Of a DNA stretch of 64,000 bases, positions 11,795 through 24,605 are shown in pieces. Origin of the DNA: Cyathus striatus. Lineage: Eukaryota; Basidiomycota; Agaricomycetes; Agaricales; Nidulariaceae. The number at the start of each line of letters is the position of its first letter. The stretch's first letter is position 1. A model generated the notes under the pieces. The model was not told the DNA's origin, made no database searches, and saw nothing but the letters and a program-made list of their open reading frames with translations. The DNA lies in the NCBI GenBank assembly GCA_025738555.1, contig JAOVFP010000015.1:2666001-2730000 (forward strand), read 5' to 3'. The position numbers were made by a program, and so were the translations under genes.

Positions 11795-14117
11795 ATGTTG
11801 CGCGCCCAGTCAACCCTACAGCTCCCTTTTCTGCGCTCGTCCGCGCGCATGATCTCCTCTCTTCCCCTCAAGCCCCCCTCCCTTCAAGAAGAGAATGCCC
11901 TCTTCGACGCCCGCGTGAATGACATGGAGAAATTCTTCGACCAGCCTCGCTTTGCCGCCATTAAACGACCGTATTCTGCTGCCTCCGTCGCCACCAAGCA
12001 AGGCTCTCTTCCCGTTACCCCGCTTCCCGCGTCCCTACTTGCCGACAAGCTTTTTGCTCTTCTAACAAAGGCAGCCGACGCTGGAAAACCCGTGCATACC
12101 ATGGGGGCAATAGATCCCATCCAAATGACCCAAATGGCCCGACACCAGGAGATCGTCTATGTATCCGGTTGGGCAGCATCCAGTGTCCTTACCACGGGTA
12201 ACAACGAGGTTGGCCCGGATCTGGGGTACGCACCTTGATCACCGTCTTCTTGTCTGTTGTTACAATAGAATCTAGTGATTACCCATACACAACTGTTCCA
12301 AACCAAGTCCACCGCATCTTCCGTGCTCAGCAGTTGCACGACAAGAAGAATTACGATGAGCGGATGTCTGCTACACCGGAACAACGCGCCAAGATGGAAA
12401 ATATTGACTACCTTCGGCCTATCGTTGCAGACGCAGATACCGGGTAAATTCATTGTACGATTTTAATGTTGTGTTGCTTAAAAGTGTCTTAGACACGGTG
12501 GTCTTTCGGCAGTTATGAAGCTGGTCAAGTTATTCGCTGAATCGGTATGAGCTTGCCAAACTTTTCGAGTGTCGCCAACTAACGCCTAAAGCCAACAGGG
12601 AGCATCTGCAATTCATATGGAAGATCAATTACACGGTGGAAAGAAGGTCTGTCTCTATTCAGACCTCTCAGACAACTGGACTGATGTGCTGCAGTGTGGT
12701 CATCTCGCCGGAAAAGTTCTCGTACCTACATCAACCCATATATCGCGTCTCATTTCTTCCCGCTTTCAATTAGACCTGATGAAATCGACTATGTTGCTTA
12801 TTGCTCGGACAGACTCTGAATCCGGGAAACTTATTTCATCAGACGTTGACATAGCGGATCACGAATTTATCCTGGGAACTACGACCAAGGAAACCAAGTC
12901 ATTGGCCGAGGTATTGTCCGAAGCCGAGGCTAGAGGGGCAACAGGCGTCGAGGTTGACACCCTTGAAAAGGAGTGGACTGACCGACAGCATATGTGTACA
13001 TTTGGTCAGGGTAAGCTGTCTGATTATATTACAGCTAGCCTTATATTTATTTCCAGCTTAGCTGTTGAGAGCGCAATTGCTAATTCTAACCTCAAGGACA
13101 AGGAGGCAGCACATAAAGCCTACCGCGAGGCAGCTGCTGGAAAGTCGAACAATGAGGCTCGTGTAATCGCTCGTGACATTCTTGGAGAAACTGTGTACTG
13201 GGATTCTGATCGTGAGCTATAACCTCTGCTGCATTTTGCAAATCATTAATACTTCCTATAGTTCCACGGACTAGAGAAGGCTATTATCATTATACTGGCG
13301 GCGTCGAGGTAAGAATCATCCGCTCTTACGCTTTCACGTGATTAAGCCAACGTTTCCAGGCTGCTATCAAACGTACCATGGCTTTTGCACCTTACGCTGA
13401 CTTGCTCTGGTTGGAAACAAAAGCTCCTGATCTAGAACAGGCCAGGTATTTTGCAAGAAAGGTCAGAGAGAAATACCCCGGAAAGTTAGTATGGACCATT
13501 TCAGATAAGTAATAGTGCCTTTAACGCCTCGGTCGACAGGTGGTTTGTATATAACCTTAGCCCAAGCTTTAACTGGTCTCAACACGGATTCTCTGGTGAG
13601 GTTTTTAAATGGATTGTTTAAAAAGGTTGGAATCTGATCTAATATAATGTAAACAGACGCTGATCTAAAGAACTTCGTGTGGGAGCTTGCAAAGGAAGGG
13701 TTGGTGATCATCGTTTGCTCACGTATTCCGTCGATTGACTAAGCTACTTCTTAGCTTTGTTCTGCAACTGATTTCTTTAGCTGGACTTCACAGTAATGCC
13801 GTTACCACTGGTGCGTTGTTTGACACAAAACGATAACCCTCTCTGACGTTTGATATAGCCGAACTTGCCGCTCGCTACAAGGATGACGGTATGCTTGCAT
13901 ATGTAGAGTTGATCCAAAGAAAGGAGAAGGAAATCGGGTGTGATGTATTAACGCATCAGAAATGGTTTGCAGCAGTAGCGTGCCTGTTTTAAGATGTTTA
14001 CTCACTTCTTCTTGCAGGAGTGGAGCGAATTACATTGATCGCATTTTGCAGACTGTTTCGTCTGGCTCATCATCCACCTCCGCGGTTGGAAAAGATTCCA
14101 CTGAGCATTCTTTTTAG
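11795..14117 (+). CDS. Methylisocitrate lyase, mitochondrial (ICL family)
   Basis: It cleaves 2-methylisocitrate to succinate and pyruvate, the last step of the methylcitrate cycle for propionyl-CoA disposal. The N terminus ([19 protein letters not shown]) is an Arg/Ser-rich mitochondrial presequence. Family motifs are [42 protein letters not shown] joined across an intron to [15 protein letters not shown] (the catalytic K-K-C-G-H loop), [13 protein letters not shown] and [12 protein letters not shown]. The end, [20 protein letters not shown] followed by KDSTEHSF, has no peroxisomal SKL-type signal. The presequence, the [13 protein letters not shown] wording and the tail favour methylisocitrate lyase over the glyoxylate-cycle isocitrate lyase. 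That choice is an inference; ICL family membership is certain. About ten short introns are needed, including several tiny exons after 13260. Confidence 0.88.
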
Positions 14118-14478
14118 ATGCTACATTACCATGTAATACCTGTTTTACCTAACATTCGTATTAAACTTCTGGATTATTAATGTACTATATAGCATTATTC
14201 TGTTCTCGCGAAGCCTTGAATCCTTGAATGCATCCTGAGGATGCGCAGATATTTAAAACCGTGTAAGTATGCATGACGCTGATAGTAATGGCATACGTAT
14301 TACGTAAGGACTCTCATGACGTACTGCGAAAACGGATCATGTTTCCGGATTCCCATAAAAAACGATTGCCGACGCCGCACTGAGTCCTGCCATCTTGTAC
14401 CTAAATACGGTACTACCAGTACATATATCGATTTCTCGTTCATTTCGTTCATTTCTTTAATCTTGCTATTGTATAATT
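14118..14478. other. Intergenic, NTE1 promoter
   Basis: This gap of about 360 bases lies between tandem plus-strand genes. A small inverted repeat, CATCCTGAGGATG (14229-14241), could form a hairpin downstream of the lyase gene. Nothing else is recognisable. Confidence 0.4.
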
Positions 14479-17400
14479 ATGGACGCAGAAGTTTTAACTG
14501 ACTCTGTTGGCAAGCACCCCTTGATATCTCTGGTATCGGCGTGCTTCTGGGTCATTCGTGCGTTTCTTTGCTGTGTCCTTACGTTTTCCCTGATGAATGT
14601 TATGCTATCATCAACAACCAGTATGGCTCTTATCATGGACGAAATCTCTTATTGCTTTTGCTACTATAACGGTCCCTAGGCTAATATATTCCGTCCTTTC
14701 ATACTCTATGACCTTGACGGTGCGTTCACCAACTTCGAAGTTCGCCTGACGACGTGCTGATGCTCAACTATTATTGATGCTGTTAGCTTGGCTTTTGGAA
14801 TTTCGCAATTCTTTTTTTCGTATCTATTATCGGACTAAACTATTGGATACGTTTTCGGTACCTCAACGACTACACACAGCTCAAAGAGCCTCCTCTCACA
14901 AAGCCTGATGCAAATGAATTGCATCCCGATGTTAATACGTGTAATGCTCTGTTCTCCATCTAGCAATTCTCAAAGTCTCACTTCTTCTAGCTGAACCTCC
15001 TCCTACTTTTCATAATTATCTTGATGACTTCCTTCAAGCCGTTCGTGTGTTTGGATTCGTGAGTGAGCACTACTTATATTCCAAGCATCTAGTAACATCC
15101 CTACTATCATAGCTTGAAAAACCGGTGAGTTTCATTTACGCACGCGGTAACTTAGAGCTCTGCATTAACAATCACAGGTGTTTCACGAACTTGCAAGGCA
15201 TCTTCAAACTAGAAGACTTATTGCAGGCGACAGTTTGTCTCTAGATCAAGACAAAAGCTTTTATTGTGTAGTAGATGGCATGGTTCAGGTTTATGCCCAG
15301 ACAGGGACACCCTCTGACTCGCAGCTAAATCTTTGGGATGACGAAGATATGAATGGATATCAATTGCTCAACGAAGTTGGGAGTGGGGGCACTTTGTCGA
15401 GCTTGTTCACGATTCTCAGTTTGTTTACAGAAGACGTGCAGATGAGTTGGCAAGATGACTATTCTGACGTTGCTCCAGACACTAATCCAGATATGGATGC
15501 GCATGATTCGTCTCGTCCCCATAATCGTCCTAGGAGGGCAAATTCTGATGTATCGCAAATGGACCTTGAGTCAAAGTCAAAAAATGGCAGCCGTCGGTCA
15601 TCAATATCTTCTACCGCTTCAACTGTACTTGCCGCGGAACTTAGCTTACCTGGACCTTCATCGTTCTCTCCTGGTCGCAGGAGAGATAGTACTTCTCAGT
15701 TGTCTTCGTTTGGCAAAGCAAGAACAGTACGGGCGACGGAAAACAATAGAGGAGTGATTGCACGAGCAACTCAGGACACAACGTTGGCTGTGATACCAGC
15801 GGAAGCATTCAGACGACTTACGAAGCAATATCCTAAAGCCACAGGTCACATTGTACAAGGTGTGTTCTCCAGTGTCACGAAGAATCAGCTACTTATCCAA
15901 CTTCTAGTTATCCTGACAAGATTCTCTCGAGTGACATTTAACGCAGCTCACAAGTACCTTGGCCTCACTACAGAAGTCCTTCGAACTGAAAAAGCAATCA
16001 ATGATATAGCATGCCATCCCCTACCCTCAACTTTCTATGAAGGCGGTGGTCTTCAGTACCTGCGACACCGCTTCGACGGCGCAAGCTCCAGCACTTCTGA
16101 TACAGAAAGTGACTATTTTGGTTTCAATCAATCACCCTCATCTTTGAGTTCTAAAAGTAAAGAGTCATCAACGACATCATTGGGTAGTAGAAGCAGCGAG
16201 GGTCCAGCTCCGATGAGGAGCTCAGTATTTGCTGGAAACCCTTCGGGGAAATCTTCCCGCCTCATGGTTCAGGCCGGCGATTTGCTAGTCCCAAAGGGAC
16301 ACGCCAGTGAAATCTTTCGCCCTCTGAGCAGAACATTTAGCATTTTGAATACTCCTCGCATTTCTCGCAGCAGTAACATAAGTGATGATAAACAGAATAC
16401 ACTAGACCAGAAATCCTCCCGTTCCTCTATGGAAGACTTTGATCTTAGGGAGGAAGTGATGTCTTGTATTGCAAAGTCCATCGGACTGCTTCAACCTCCA
16501 CTCAGCGGAAGTGATTCCTTCGAAGCCTCTCCTGCAGCCCCACCTTCTGAGTTCCTGCGCTCTCCAGAAAGCTTGAACACCCCTTTTAGTTCACTTTCGT
16601 TGCTTGACCTCAGGGATGACACATCGAGTATTACAGGAGGGGCATCATCAGTTACCTCTGCCGGAGACTATATGCATGGATTGGATAATGAAGTCGAGAT
16701 CCTTTTTTATGCTGCAGGATCCACTCTGGCAAGAGCTGGAGAACAAAATACAGGTACTTCTTTCGTGTTGATACCTTGTATATCTGTTTAATACACATCT
16801 ACAGGATTATTTTATGTAATCGAGGGATTTCTGGATATCCTTCTTCCTGAGGAAAATCCGGTGAAGCCGTTTGAGCCAAAGTCAGCCAAGGAGAAACTTC
16901 CGGAGTCGAAACCAGAAAGAGCAGGAGGATCACACCCAAGGAAGCCTGAACAAAAGCTTTTGTTTACCGTCAAACCTGGTGGAATCGCAGGCTATCTTGG
17001 TGCGTTGGTGCTACGTTTTGTTGAAAACTATGATTCCAATCCTATGTAGCTTCTCTCTGCAACACGGCATCATACGTAGATATCAAGGCGAAAACTGACA
17101 CATATGTTGGATTTCTTCCCATAGCCGCTTTGGAACGATTGCTAGAGAAACGCCCAATAGTATTGCTTACTCTTGCGAAACGCCTCATATCTATGCTATC
17201 GCCACTAAGTATGTTTACCCTATTTGATATTCTATATCTGACGCTGTCCTCAGTTCTCCACATTGATGCATCTCTGGACTGGATGCAAGTTAACGCTGGG
17301 CAAGTACTTTGGAGACCTAACGACGTTAGCGATAGCTTTTATATCGTCATCAATGGTCGACTTCGTGCTATTACAGAGTCAGAAAATGGTGCTGTTACCA

Positions 17401-20091
17401 TTATCGGGGAATATGGTCAAGGAGATAGTGTTGGCGAACTTGATGTTATAACTAGTTCCCCAAGAAGAACTACAGTACACGCCATTCGAGACACAGAACT
17501 TATCCGAATGCCTCAAACGCTCTTCAACGCCATTTCTGCCAGGTAAGTACATATCTTCTTTTCACAGAATTTGTGCTCAGGATGGGCGAATATTATATCA
17601 GAAATCCAAAAACTACCGCCAGGTAGGTATCTTTTCGTAATATATTTGTTTCTTCTGACATGCACGTCAGACTACTTAAGATGATAGCCTCCCGTGTCCG
17701 GTCTGAAGTCGACTTAACTTCTAATTCCCAGGGAAGAAGTGCTTCCTCAGAACTTGGGTACAACAATACCAACCTGAAAACCATTGCAGTTTTACCCGTA
17801 TCACGACACGTACCTGTCGATGCTTTTGCAAAGAAATTACAATCTGCGCTGGAAGGTATGGGGCATCTACTGCCTATCTCAATCAAGCAATCATTTCAAG
17901 CCACCTTGGACGACATGCCTTTACCAGAATGGGTAAACTTAAGGTTAGAAAATCCAATCACCCGAGACCAATGTCGTCTAACACAACCATCAGGGTGCAG
18001 GTTGGCTAGCGGATCAGGAGCAACGGTACAGAATCGTTCTATATGTCGCAGACTCGCCTGTCAATAGTTCTTGGACGCAAACTTGTATCCGACAGGTAAA
18101 TTTGTGGATTTTTCATTCCATATTGTGTCCTAATCAACGGCAGGCGGATTGTGTCATGGTAGTTGGAATGGGAGATGATCCATCTGTTGGAGAGTATGAG
18201 CGACTTCTCCTTTCTATGAAAACGACTGCCAGGAAGGAACTCATTCTTCTTCATCCGGACCGATCCGTTGTACCTGGATCTACTCGCGAGTGGCTCAAGG
18301 TATGGCAGTTGGAATAACAAGAGTCGTTGTTATTGACCAACACATTTTCCTTCAGAATCGGCCATGGGTGCATCAACACATACACGTTGAGCTGCCGGTA
18401 TTTCCTTCTTTTGTTACTAGTATGAAAATATTCGACGTCAAGTTTTAAGGGATTGGTACTTCCCATACCGAAGACACCTGCAATTCCAAAGGATCCCGAT
18501 GCAGTTATTGCGTTGAAAAACCTGAAGGATAAGGTTCAAAGCGGTATTCAAAAATACAGAGGCGGCGCTTCTGATGTTCGTCCACAACGTCTACCCCACA
18601 CAAATGATTTTTCGCGTTTAGCACGTCGAATTTGCGGGAAATCCATTGGATTGGTGCTTGGCGGTGGTGGTGCTCGTGGGATAGCACATTTGGTACGTAT
18701 TTCGATCCTGGTCCGTGTGATTAGTACTTACTTCGAGATGCAGGGCCTAATTCGTGCACTTGAGGAGTACGAAATCCCCATAGATCACATTGCAGGCAGG
18801 CTGAATTCGCGTTTTTCTTAAATGAAGAGATTTTGACCGGAATTATAGGGACGAGCATCGGAGCCTTCATAGGTGGATTATACGCTCGTGAAGGAGATTT
18901 GATTTCTACGTCTGGTAGAGCCAAGCAATTCAGCGGAAGGATGGGTAATATTTGGAGGATGTTATCTGATGTTACATATCCTATCGTCGCATATACCACG
19001 GTAACGTTTGTTGATGTATAACGGTCCTTGTCGAGTACTAAACGTAGAGACAGGGTCACGAATTCAACAGGGCTCTTTACAAGGTATGACATCTGTACTG
19101 TTCTTGCCTATTAATCCCAGGCCCTTACATTGATATAGGCATTCTATGATCTTCATATTGAAGATATGTGGCTTCCATATTTTTGCAACACTACAAATAT
19201 TATCACCTCTCGCATGGAAATTCATGAGACTGGATATGCCTGGAGATTCATCCGTGAGCTACAAGACGTTGGTAGACTTGGCTATATGTTAATCGTAATT
19301 TTCAAGGTGCATCTATGACTCTTGTTGGACTTTTACCACCTCTCTGCGACAACGGAAACCTACTGGTCGATGGTGGATATAGTACGTCACGTTTATTTTA
19401 TTCTTCTTCTTAATACTGACCTATTTCCAGTTGATAACTTGCCTGTAAGTGATATATTATATCATATTGATTTCGGTTTATCAGTGAATTCATGCACTTT
19501 TAGGTTTCGTCAATGTTCTCGATGGGCGCTAGTGCAGTGTTTGCTTGCGATGTGGGATCGGTGAGTCCTGTCCTGTTGTGATAGTGCAAGCTCTTACGTA
19601 GCTATGAAGATCGACGATAACTCGCCCAGAAACTTTGGCGACACGATATCGGGATGGTGGCTCCTTATTAATAGATGGAATCCATTCTCTAATGCAAGAA
19701 CAGTTCCGGCCATAACTGAGATTCAAAGCCGCCTTACATAGTAAGAATAATTAAGTATCTCCGTTATAATGATCTAATGTCATGGGTAGTGTCTCAAGTG
19801 TAAAGACTTTGGAAGATGCTAAAGTCGCCAAGGGCTGCTTATACATACAGATGCCTGTTCAGGAGGTATGGTTTAAGTTACACTTTTGGGACTCACTCTT
19901 AATGATCTCTATAGTATGGAACCCTTCAATTCAACAAATTCGAAGAGATACAGAAGAAAGCTTACCATGCTGCAGTGGAGATACTGGGGAAGTTCGAGAA
20001 AGAAGGCAGATTACCTTCAGCACTTGAGGATGCGAAGGTGAATGCAGCAGGAAGAAAGGAAGGAAAGAGCGCACGTAGAAACTCAATCTAG
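14479..20091 (+). CDS. NTE1: Lysophospholipase NTE1 (neuropathy-target-esterase family)
   Basis: This ER-membrane serine hydrolase deacylates phosphatidylcholine to glycerophosphocholine. After [18 protein letters not shown], spliced exons give N-terminal membrane helices ([19 protein letters not shown]). Cyclic-nucleotide-binding-like domains follow: [19 protein letters not shown] with [13 protein letters not shown], then [19 protein letters not shown] with [13 protein letters not shown], and [20 protein letters not shown]. Long Ser-rich linkers separate them. The patatin domain has the glycine loop [17 protein letters not shown] (GGGGARG at 18660-18680), the nucleophile elbow GTSIGAF split by an intron at 18796-18848, and the catalytic-dyad Asp in LLVDGGYIDNLP (DGG at 19369-19377). 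The protein ends KSARRNSI. About 20 introns are required. The intron before GTSIG uses a GC donor, and the one at about 17930-17990 must be removed to join PLPEW to [13 protein letters not shown]. Confidence 0.94.
18796..18848 (+). other. Inferred GC-AG intron in NTE1
   Basis: The exon before ends in ATT GCA G and the exon after begins GG ACG AGC ATC GGA. Joining them rebuilds HIAGTSIGAF, the catalytic serine elbow. The 53-base intron starts GCAGGC and ends TTATAG. The only nearby GT (in CGCGTTTTTC) would leave a 38-base intron and insert foreign residues before TSIG. Confidence 0.65.
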
Positions 20092-20588
20092 CAACAATGT
20101 AGTTCTTCCCGCACCATTGTTCCGCTTGGTTGACGATTTTACAGTGGTGGAGACTACTTACACCGATGTTAGTGTTGTTTGAATTTCAACAAAGTATATA
20201 GAATACTGTATCAATACAACAAAGGGTTCACAAAAGCCAATTTTAGGTGTGACAGGACAGAACCTGTTCATCGCCTGTGCGACGCGTAAGTAGCTGTAAA
20301 GTGATGGTTGGTCGTATTGGTACAGTAATAAGTGTCGTACTCAATAAAGTATTGCGATAAGTGTAATTTTTACCCTGGCAGTTTCAATTCGCAAATCCAA
20401 CAACCGTAAGAAAGCGATGGAAATGGAGTTTCTGAGTTTGAATTGTAGAACAGCGGCCGGCTACGGCAAATTGACGGCGAACTGGTCGCGGCTTCTCAAT
20501 AAATAATAGAGATGTTATATATTTTTATGAGAAGATGGTGCCAAACATAAGTGAGTATAGCAAACTGGTCAACTAGCAAGTAAGTAAC
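20092..20588. other. Intergenic, VPS33 promoter
   Basis: This gap of about 500 bases lies between two plus-strand genes. A minus-strand frame (20496-20864) spans part of it and the first VPS33 exons but has no family features. I see no repeat or RNA gene. Confidence 0.45.
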
Positions 20589-23230
20589 ATGGCCACCGAA
20601 AATAATGTTAACAAGGACAACTCGGTTGATTCTAATCATCTGAAAGAAGTTGCAAAGAAAGACCTTGTGGATGCTCTGAACTCTGTGAGCCATTATAAAT
20701 TCTATTGTATTACTTCGCTGAACGTTATATAGGTAAATGGAGCGAAGACTCTGGTGCTTGATCCCGCGTTGTCGGGACCTCTGGGTCTTGTAACTGAAGT
20801 GGCACTTCTGAAGGTCGGAAATGGCGTTGTCATGCATTTGTATAATAACAGACTTTTGTTTCAATCAGCATCATGGAGTAGACAAGATGTTTTGGCTTGA
20901 ACCTGGGCCACTATCTTCGACCACCACCAATATCGTATACCTTTGCCGGCCATTTATCAAGCATGCAAAAATTATAGCTGGTGCGTTTGATATTTTCCAG
21001 TTAACGCTTATCTGAAACCTAGAAAGATCAGATTAAAAGACATAGCCAAGAATCCCGTACGCATACTTACACTGTGCTCCTTGTTCCTCGCACATCAACT
21101 CTCATGACAAGGATATTGGAAGAAGAAGGGGTTCTTGGGGATGTAACAATTTCATCATATAACTTACAGTTTATTCCTATAGCAGACGACACCATTTCGC
21201 TTGAACGGGAGAACGCTTTTAAGGAGCTGTGGGTTGTGAGTTGTGATGCTATTTCAATCCTCGAAAATGAATGCTCACAATATACAAGGATGGCGACGAG
21301 AGTGTTATTTTTGATTCTGCACAAGCTTTAGTTTCTTTTCAGCAATTGTATGGTGGATTTCCGAGGATCATAGGAAAAGGCGACTATGCACATGTAAGTA
21401 TTCTTAACCCTAGATTCTCGTATACTTACAGATTTATGGACAGAAACTGTGTTCTATGTTAACACGACAAAGCAGTCAGCAGTCAGATTCGTTCTCTGAG
21501 CCCGTCCTTTCAACCACTGCGAACTTAGACTCGCTCATAATATTGGATCGTCGTGTTGACATGATTACTCCTATGCTTACGCAGCTGACGTACGAGGGGC
21601 TCTTGGACGAGTTGGTTGGCATTCGAAACTGTGGGTACTGATCACTCTCAATGTATTTAATGTAGCTTATGAGAGTCGAATAGCGCAGATTGAAGTTCCA
21701 GCCTACCTGTTGAACCCAACTCCTGCAGTTCCGACTGCTTCGACATCATCCGTGGCACCAAGCTCAACGAACGCTCTTAAGAAAGATCAGAAGAAGAAAC
21801 ACCATCTTACGAGTGCTACAGACCCACTCTTGGCAGATATTCGAGACTTGAATTTCTCGCACATTGGCCGAAAACTGAACCAAGTTGCACGTCGATTAGA
21901 CGATGACTATAAGGTTTGTCAGTGTTACTGCATAGAAATAATTTTACGATTATCTAAACATATTATAGTCTAATCTTCAAACCAAGAACGTCGCCCAGCT
22001 ACGAGATTTTGTCGGTAAATTAGGAGGACTACAGTCCGAACACCATGCATTACGTCTTCGTAAGCTTAAGGTATTGTTACAATGGAATAACGTTCATCCT
22101 TTCGCAGATACCGGACTATCAGAAATTATCCTTCCATTAACACGGACAGAAGTTTTTAACAAATCGCTGGAGATTCAACAAAGTATGTCGTTGTTTTATG
22201 GTATCTCTAAACTATTCCTATCCTCTTCTAGATCTGCTAGCATCATTTGAAATATCTACCCAGATCAGTGCCATAGAAGATCTGATTGCTCAGGGTGCTG
22301 ATGTTCAGACTGTCCTTCGACTTCTCTGTCTGGCAAGCATCACCTCTGGAGGTATTAAAGCAAAAAACCTGGAGAGTATAAAACGAGAAGTTCTTCAGGT
22401 GTTGTTATTCTGGTTGATTGTGCTATCATCTACTAACACTTAGCGTAAGGCATACGGATATGACTATCTTCCGCTCCTGTTATCCCTTGCTACCCATCCT
22501 CTCTCCATATTACTTCCTAACCCGCTTCCGGCTTCTACACAGACCTCCGTGGCTAACCTGAAATTCCTTTTCCCTTCCATCCGCAAATCATTACGGCTTC
22601 TGATAGATGATCATCAAGATGCATTAGATGAGGTTGATAATGATATAAGCTTTACATATTCAGGATATGCTCCACTGAGCATACGGCTGGTTCAGTGCGT
22701 AGCACAGAAAGGCGGGGTAATCAGTAATCCTGCGGAAAAGGAGAGAACCAATGTCGATGGCAGTACCTCGACGAAGAAGAATTCAGATAATGCGAAGGTG
22801 CAAGCTCATCCTATAGTTGGGTGGAAAGGCTTTGAGGACGCTGTCGCGTTGATACCCGGTGAAACCTTTGATATTGTTGTAAACAATAACATGTCACTCC
22901 CGTCAGTTTCTTCACTATGTAAGTTTTATTCGTCCTTATGATTGATTATTGGTTTAACTGTATTTAGTACAACCTCACGAACAAATTCCAACTACGACTA
23001 TGGTGTTTTTCTTGGGTGGATGTACTTATACTGAAATAGCTGCGCTCAGGTGGATGGGGCGCCAAAATCGAGGTACATTTTTGCACCTTAAACTCAATAA
23101 GATGAATCTGACATTATTCTCAGGGCGAAAGTTCTTGATTGCAACAACTGGCATTATCAATGGAGCAAGTATTATGGACGGAATTGCTCGCGTTCGCAAG
23201 CCAGTGGATACGAAAGATGCTAATGCCTAG
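20589..23230 (+). CDS. VPS33: Vacuolar sorting protein 33 (Sec1/Munc18 family)
   Basis: This is the SM-family subunit of the HOPS/CORVET tethering complexes that chaperones SNAREs for fusion at endosomes and vacuoles. The start [14 protein letters not shown] leads into [12 protein letters not shown] and the SM motif [23 protein letters not shown]. It continues [66 protein letters not shown] (the hallmark D-R-x-x-D) and [13 protein letters not shown]. After a lysine/serine-rich insertion come [20 protein letters not shown], then [17 protein letters not shown]. The C-terminal end is [20 protein letters not shown] and [20 protein letters not shown]. The diagnostic end of Vps33 rather than Sly1/Sec1 is the IAALR...[14 protein letters not shown] segment. 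Many short introns fit GT-AG. Confidence 0.94.
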
Positions 23231-24205
23231 TATGCTATACGATACTCTTAAGCATGGGATTGCATATCCGTATGGGGTGCAGCACGATTACTATTCTCAC
23301 ATGGGAGCACATGGTTAAGACACGTCCGTATTATACATAGTAACGGGACATACATTAAATACATGGTGGAGCTTGTTTGCCGGAATCCGGATTGATCAAC
23401 AGGACTGTCTGGACGCGACGCGTTTGTTGTAATCTATTTACATACATCGAGACCTAAACAAACTTCCTAAACCAATGTGGGTGCTGACTTCATTCACGTC
23501 AGCATGATGATCCCTTTTATAAGTAATGATTAGTGAACATAAGTAAATAACTGAATATATGAAAAGACTAACCACAAAAGCGGGGTTTCAGAAATTCTAA
23601 CTAATACGAGCAGAGCCTCAGAAGAATCTTCGCCTCGCCCCCAGTGCATTCGGGGTCCTGATTCAATCCATCAATATGTATCACCCCTGCCACCTCCCGT
23701 GCTGCAGTAACTAAATGTTTTTCGATACGTGTTCTTAATTCTCTCTTATTGTCTAGTAAATGCTGTATGAGTTTTTTTTCTGCCTATTTCACTTATTTCA
23801 GTAAGAATGTACCTCTACATGACATATTTATCCAGACAAATATCTTTTTGAGTCATTGAAGGGGTTGTTTAGCATAAAGTCCCATGACACCTACCAGGGT
23901 GTCCGGGGGAATCCATAACCAACGATCGAAGCCCTGTCATTTGAATGCCCTCGTTAAGTATAAGTTCCGTCAAGTTCAACCAAAATGCGCCATTTCAACT
24001 TTTCCCCTTCTAAACTCTTTCCCCCATCCCTCAATCCTCATAAACCGTCTCCTCCGTAAGTATTCCTTTTCTTTTCCTCAGCTTGTTATTCACGAAGTTA
24101 TACTATTCTTATCGTAACTTTACCCACTTGCCACTGTAGTCCCAAAACGCGTCAATTCACGCGTCCTTGAACCGTTATCCGCACCTACTTTTTGACGTAT
24201 ACCCG
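23231..24205. other. Intergenic, no gene seen
   Basis: About 975 bases lie between VPS33 and the small HMG-like gene. One open frame at 23884-24117 lacks any recognisable motif. CT-rich stretches at 23995-24060 likely belong to the promoter or leader of the next gene. No repeat or tRNA was evident by eye. Confidence 0.45.
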
Positions 24206-24605
24206 ATGGCCCCACGGACAAGCACCAAGGCTGCGACCGAAAAGCCGGCTAGGAAAAGTCAGTGACATTCTTGATCAGAATGACCGATAGGACTGTAGAG
24301 CTCATAAGTGATCGGTAGCCAAGTCGTCAGGAGGAACTGGGGCAAGGAAGAAGCTATCACCATTCAACAAATTCATGGTAAATTCTCTCTTCTTGTTTTA
24401 TATCTTTCCTGATATCCTCGTTCCACTGTAGCAAACGGAGATGGCACGACTGAAGGAGGAGGAACCTGACATGGCCCACAAAGACAGGTACGTTGCTAGT
24501 CGTTTGTTTTTTTATGTGTTGACCCACGAATGCTCACTTTTCAGATTCAAACTTGCAACATCTAACTGGAAAAACGCAAAGGAAAACCCTAACAAGGCTA
24601 CTTGA
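24206..24605 (+). CDS. Small HMG/YABBY-like nuclear protein (about 75 aa)
   Basis: Four exons, too short for single-frame detection, splice into a basic protein of about 75 residues. Exon 1 gives MAPRTSTKAATEKPARK. After a GTCAGT...GGTAG intron come TKSSGGTGARKKLSPFNKFM, then QTEMARLKEEEPDMAHKDR and FKLATSNWKNAKENPNKAT. The core (KLSPFNKFM...E...L...P.....D.FK.A...WK...ENPN) is the HMG-like helix pair shared with fungal and plant YABBY-type domains. The lysine-rich N terminus suits nuclear DNA binding. All three introns have GT-AG ends and keep the frame. Its function in fungi is not established; a chromatin-architectural role is my inference. Confidence 0.82.

Noticed and set aside
17940..18067. 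Frame break in NTE1 before LADQEQRYR
   Set aside because: A 61-base intron with GTAAAC donor, CTAAC branch site and CATCAG acceptor joins PLPEW to [13 protein letters not shown] in phase, so no break is needed.
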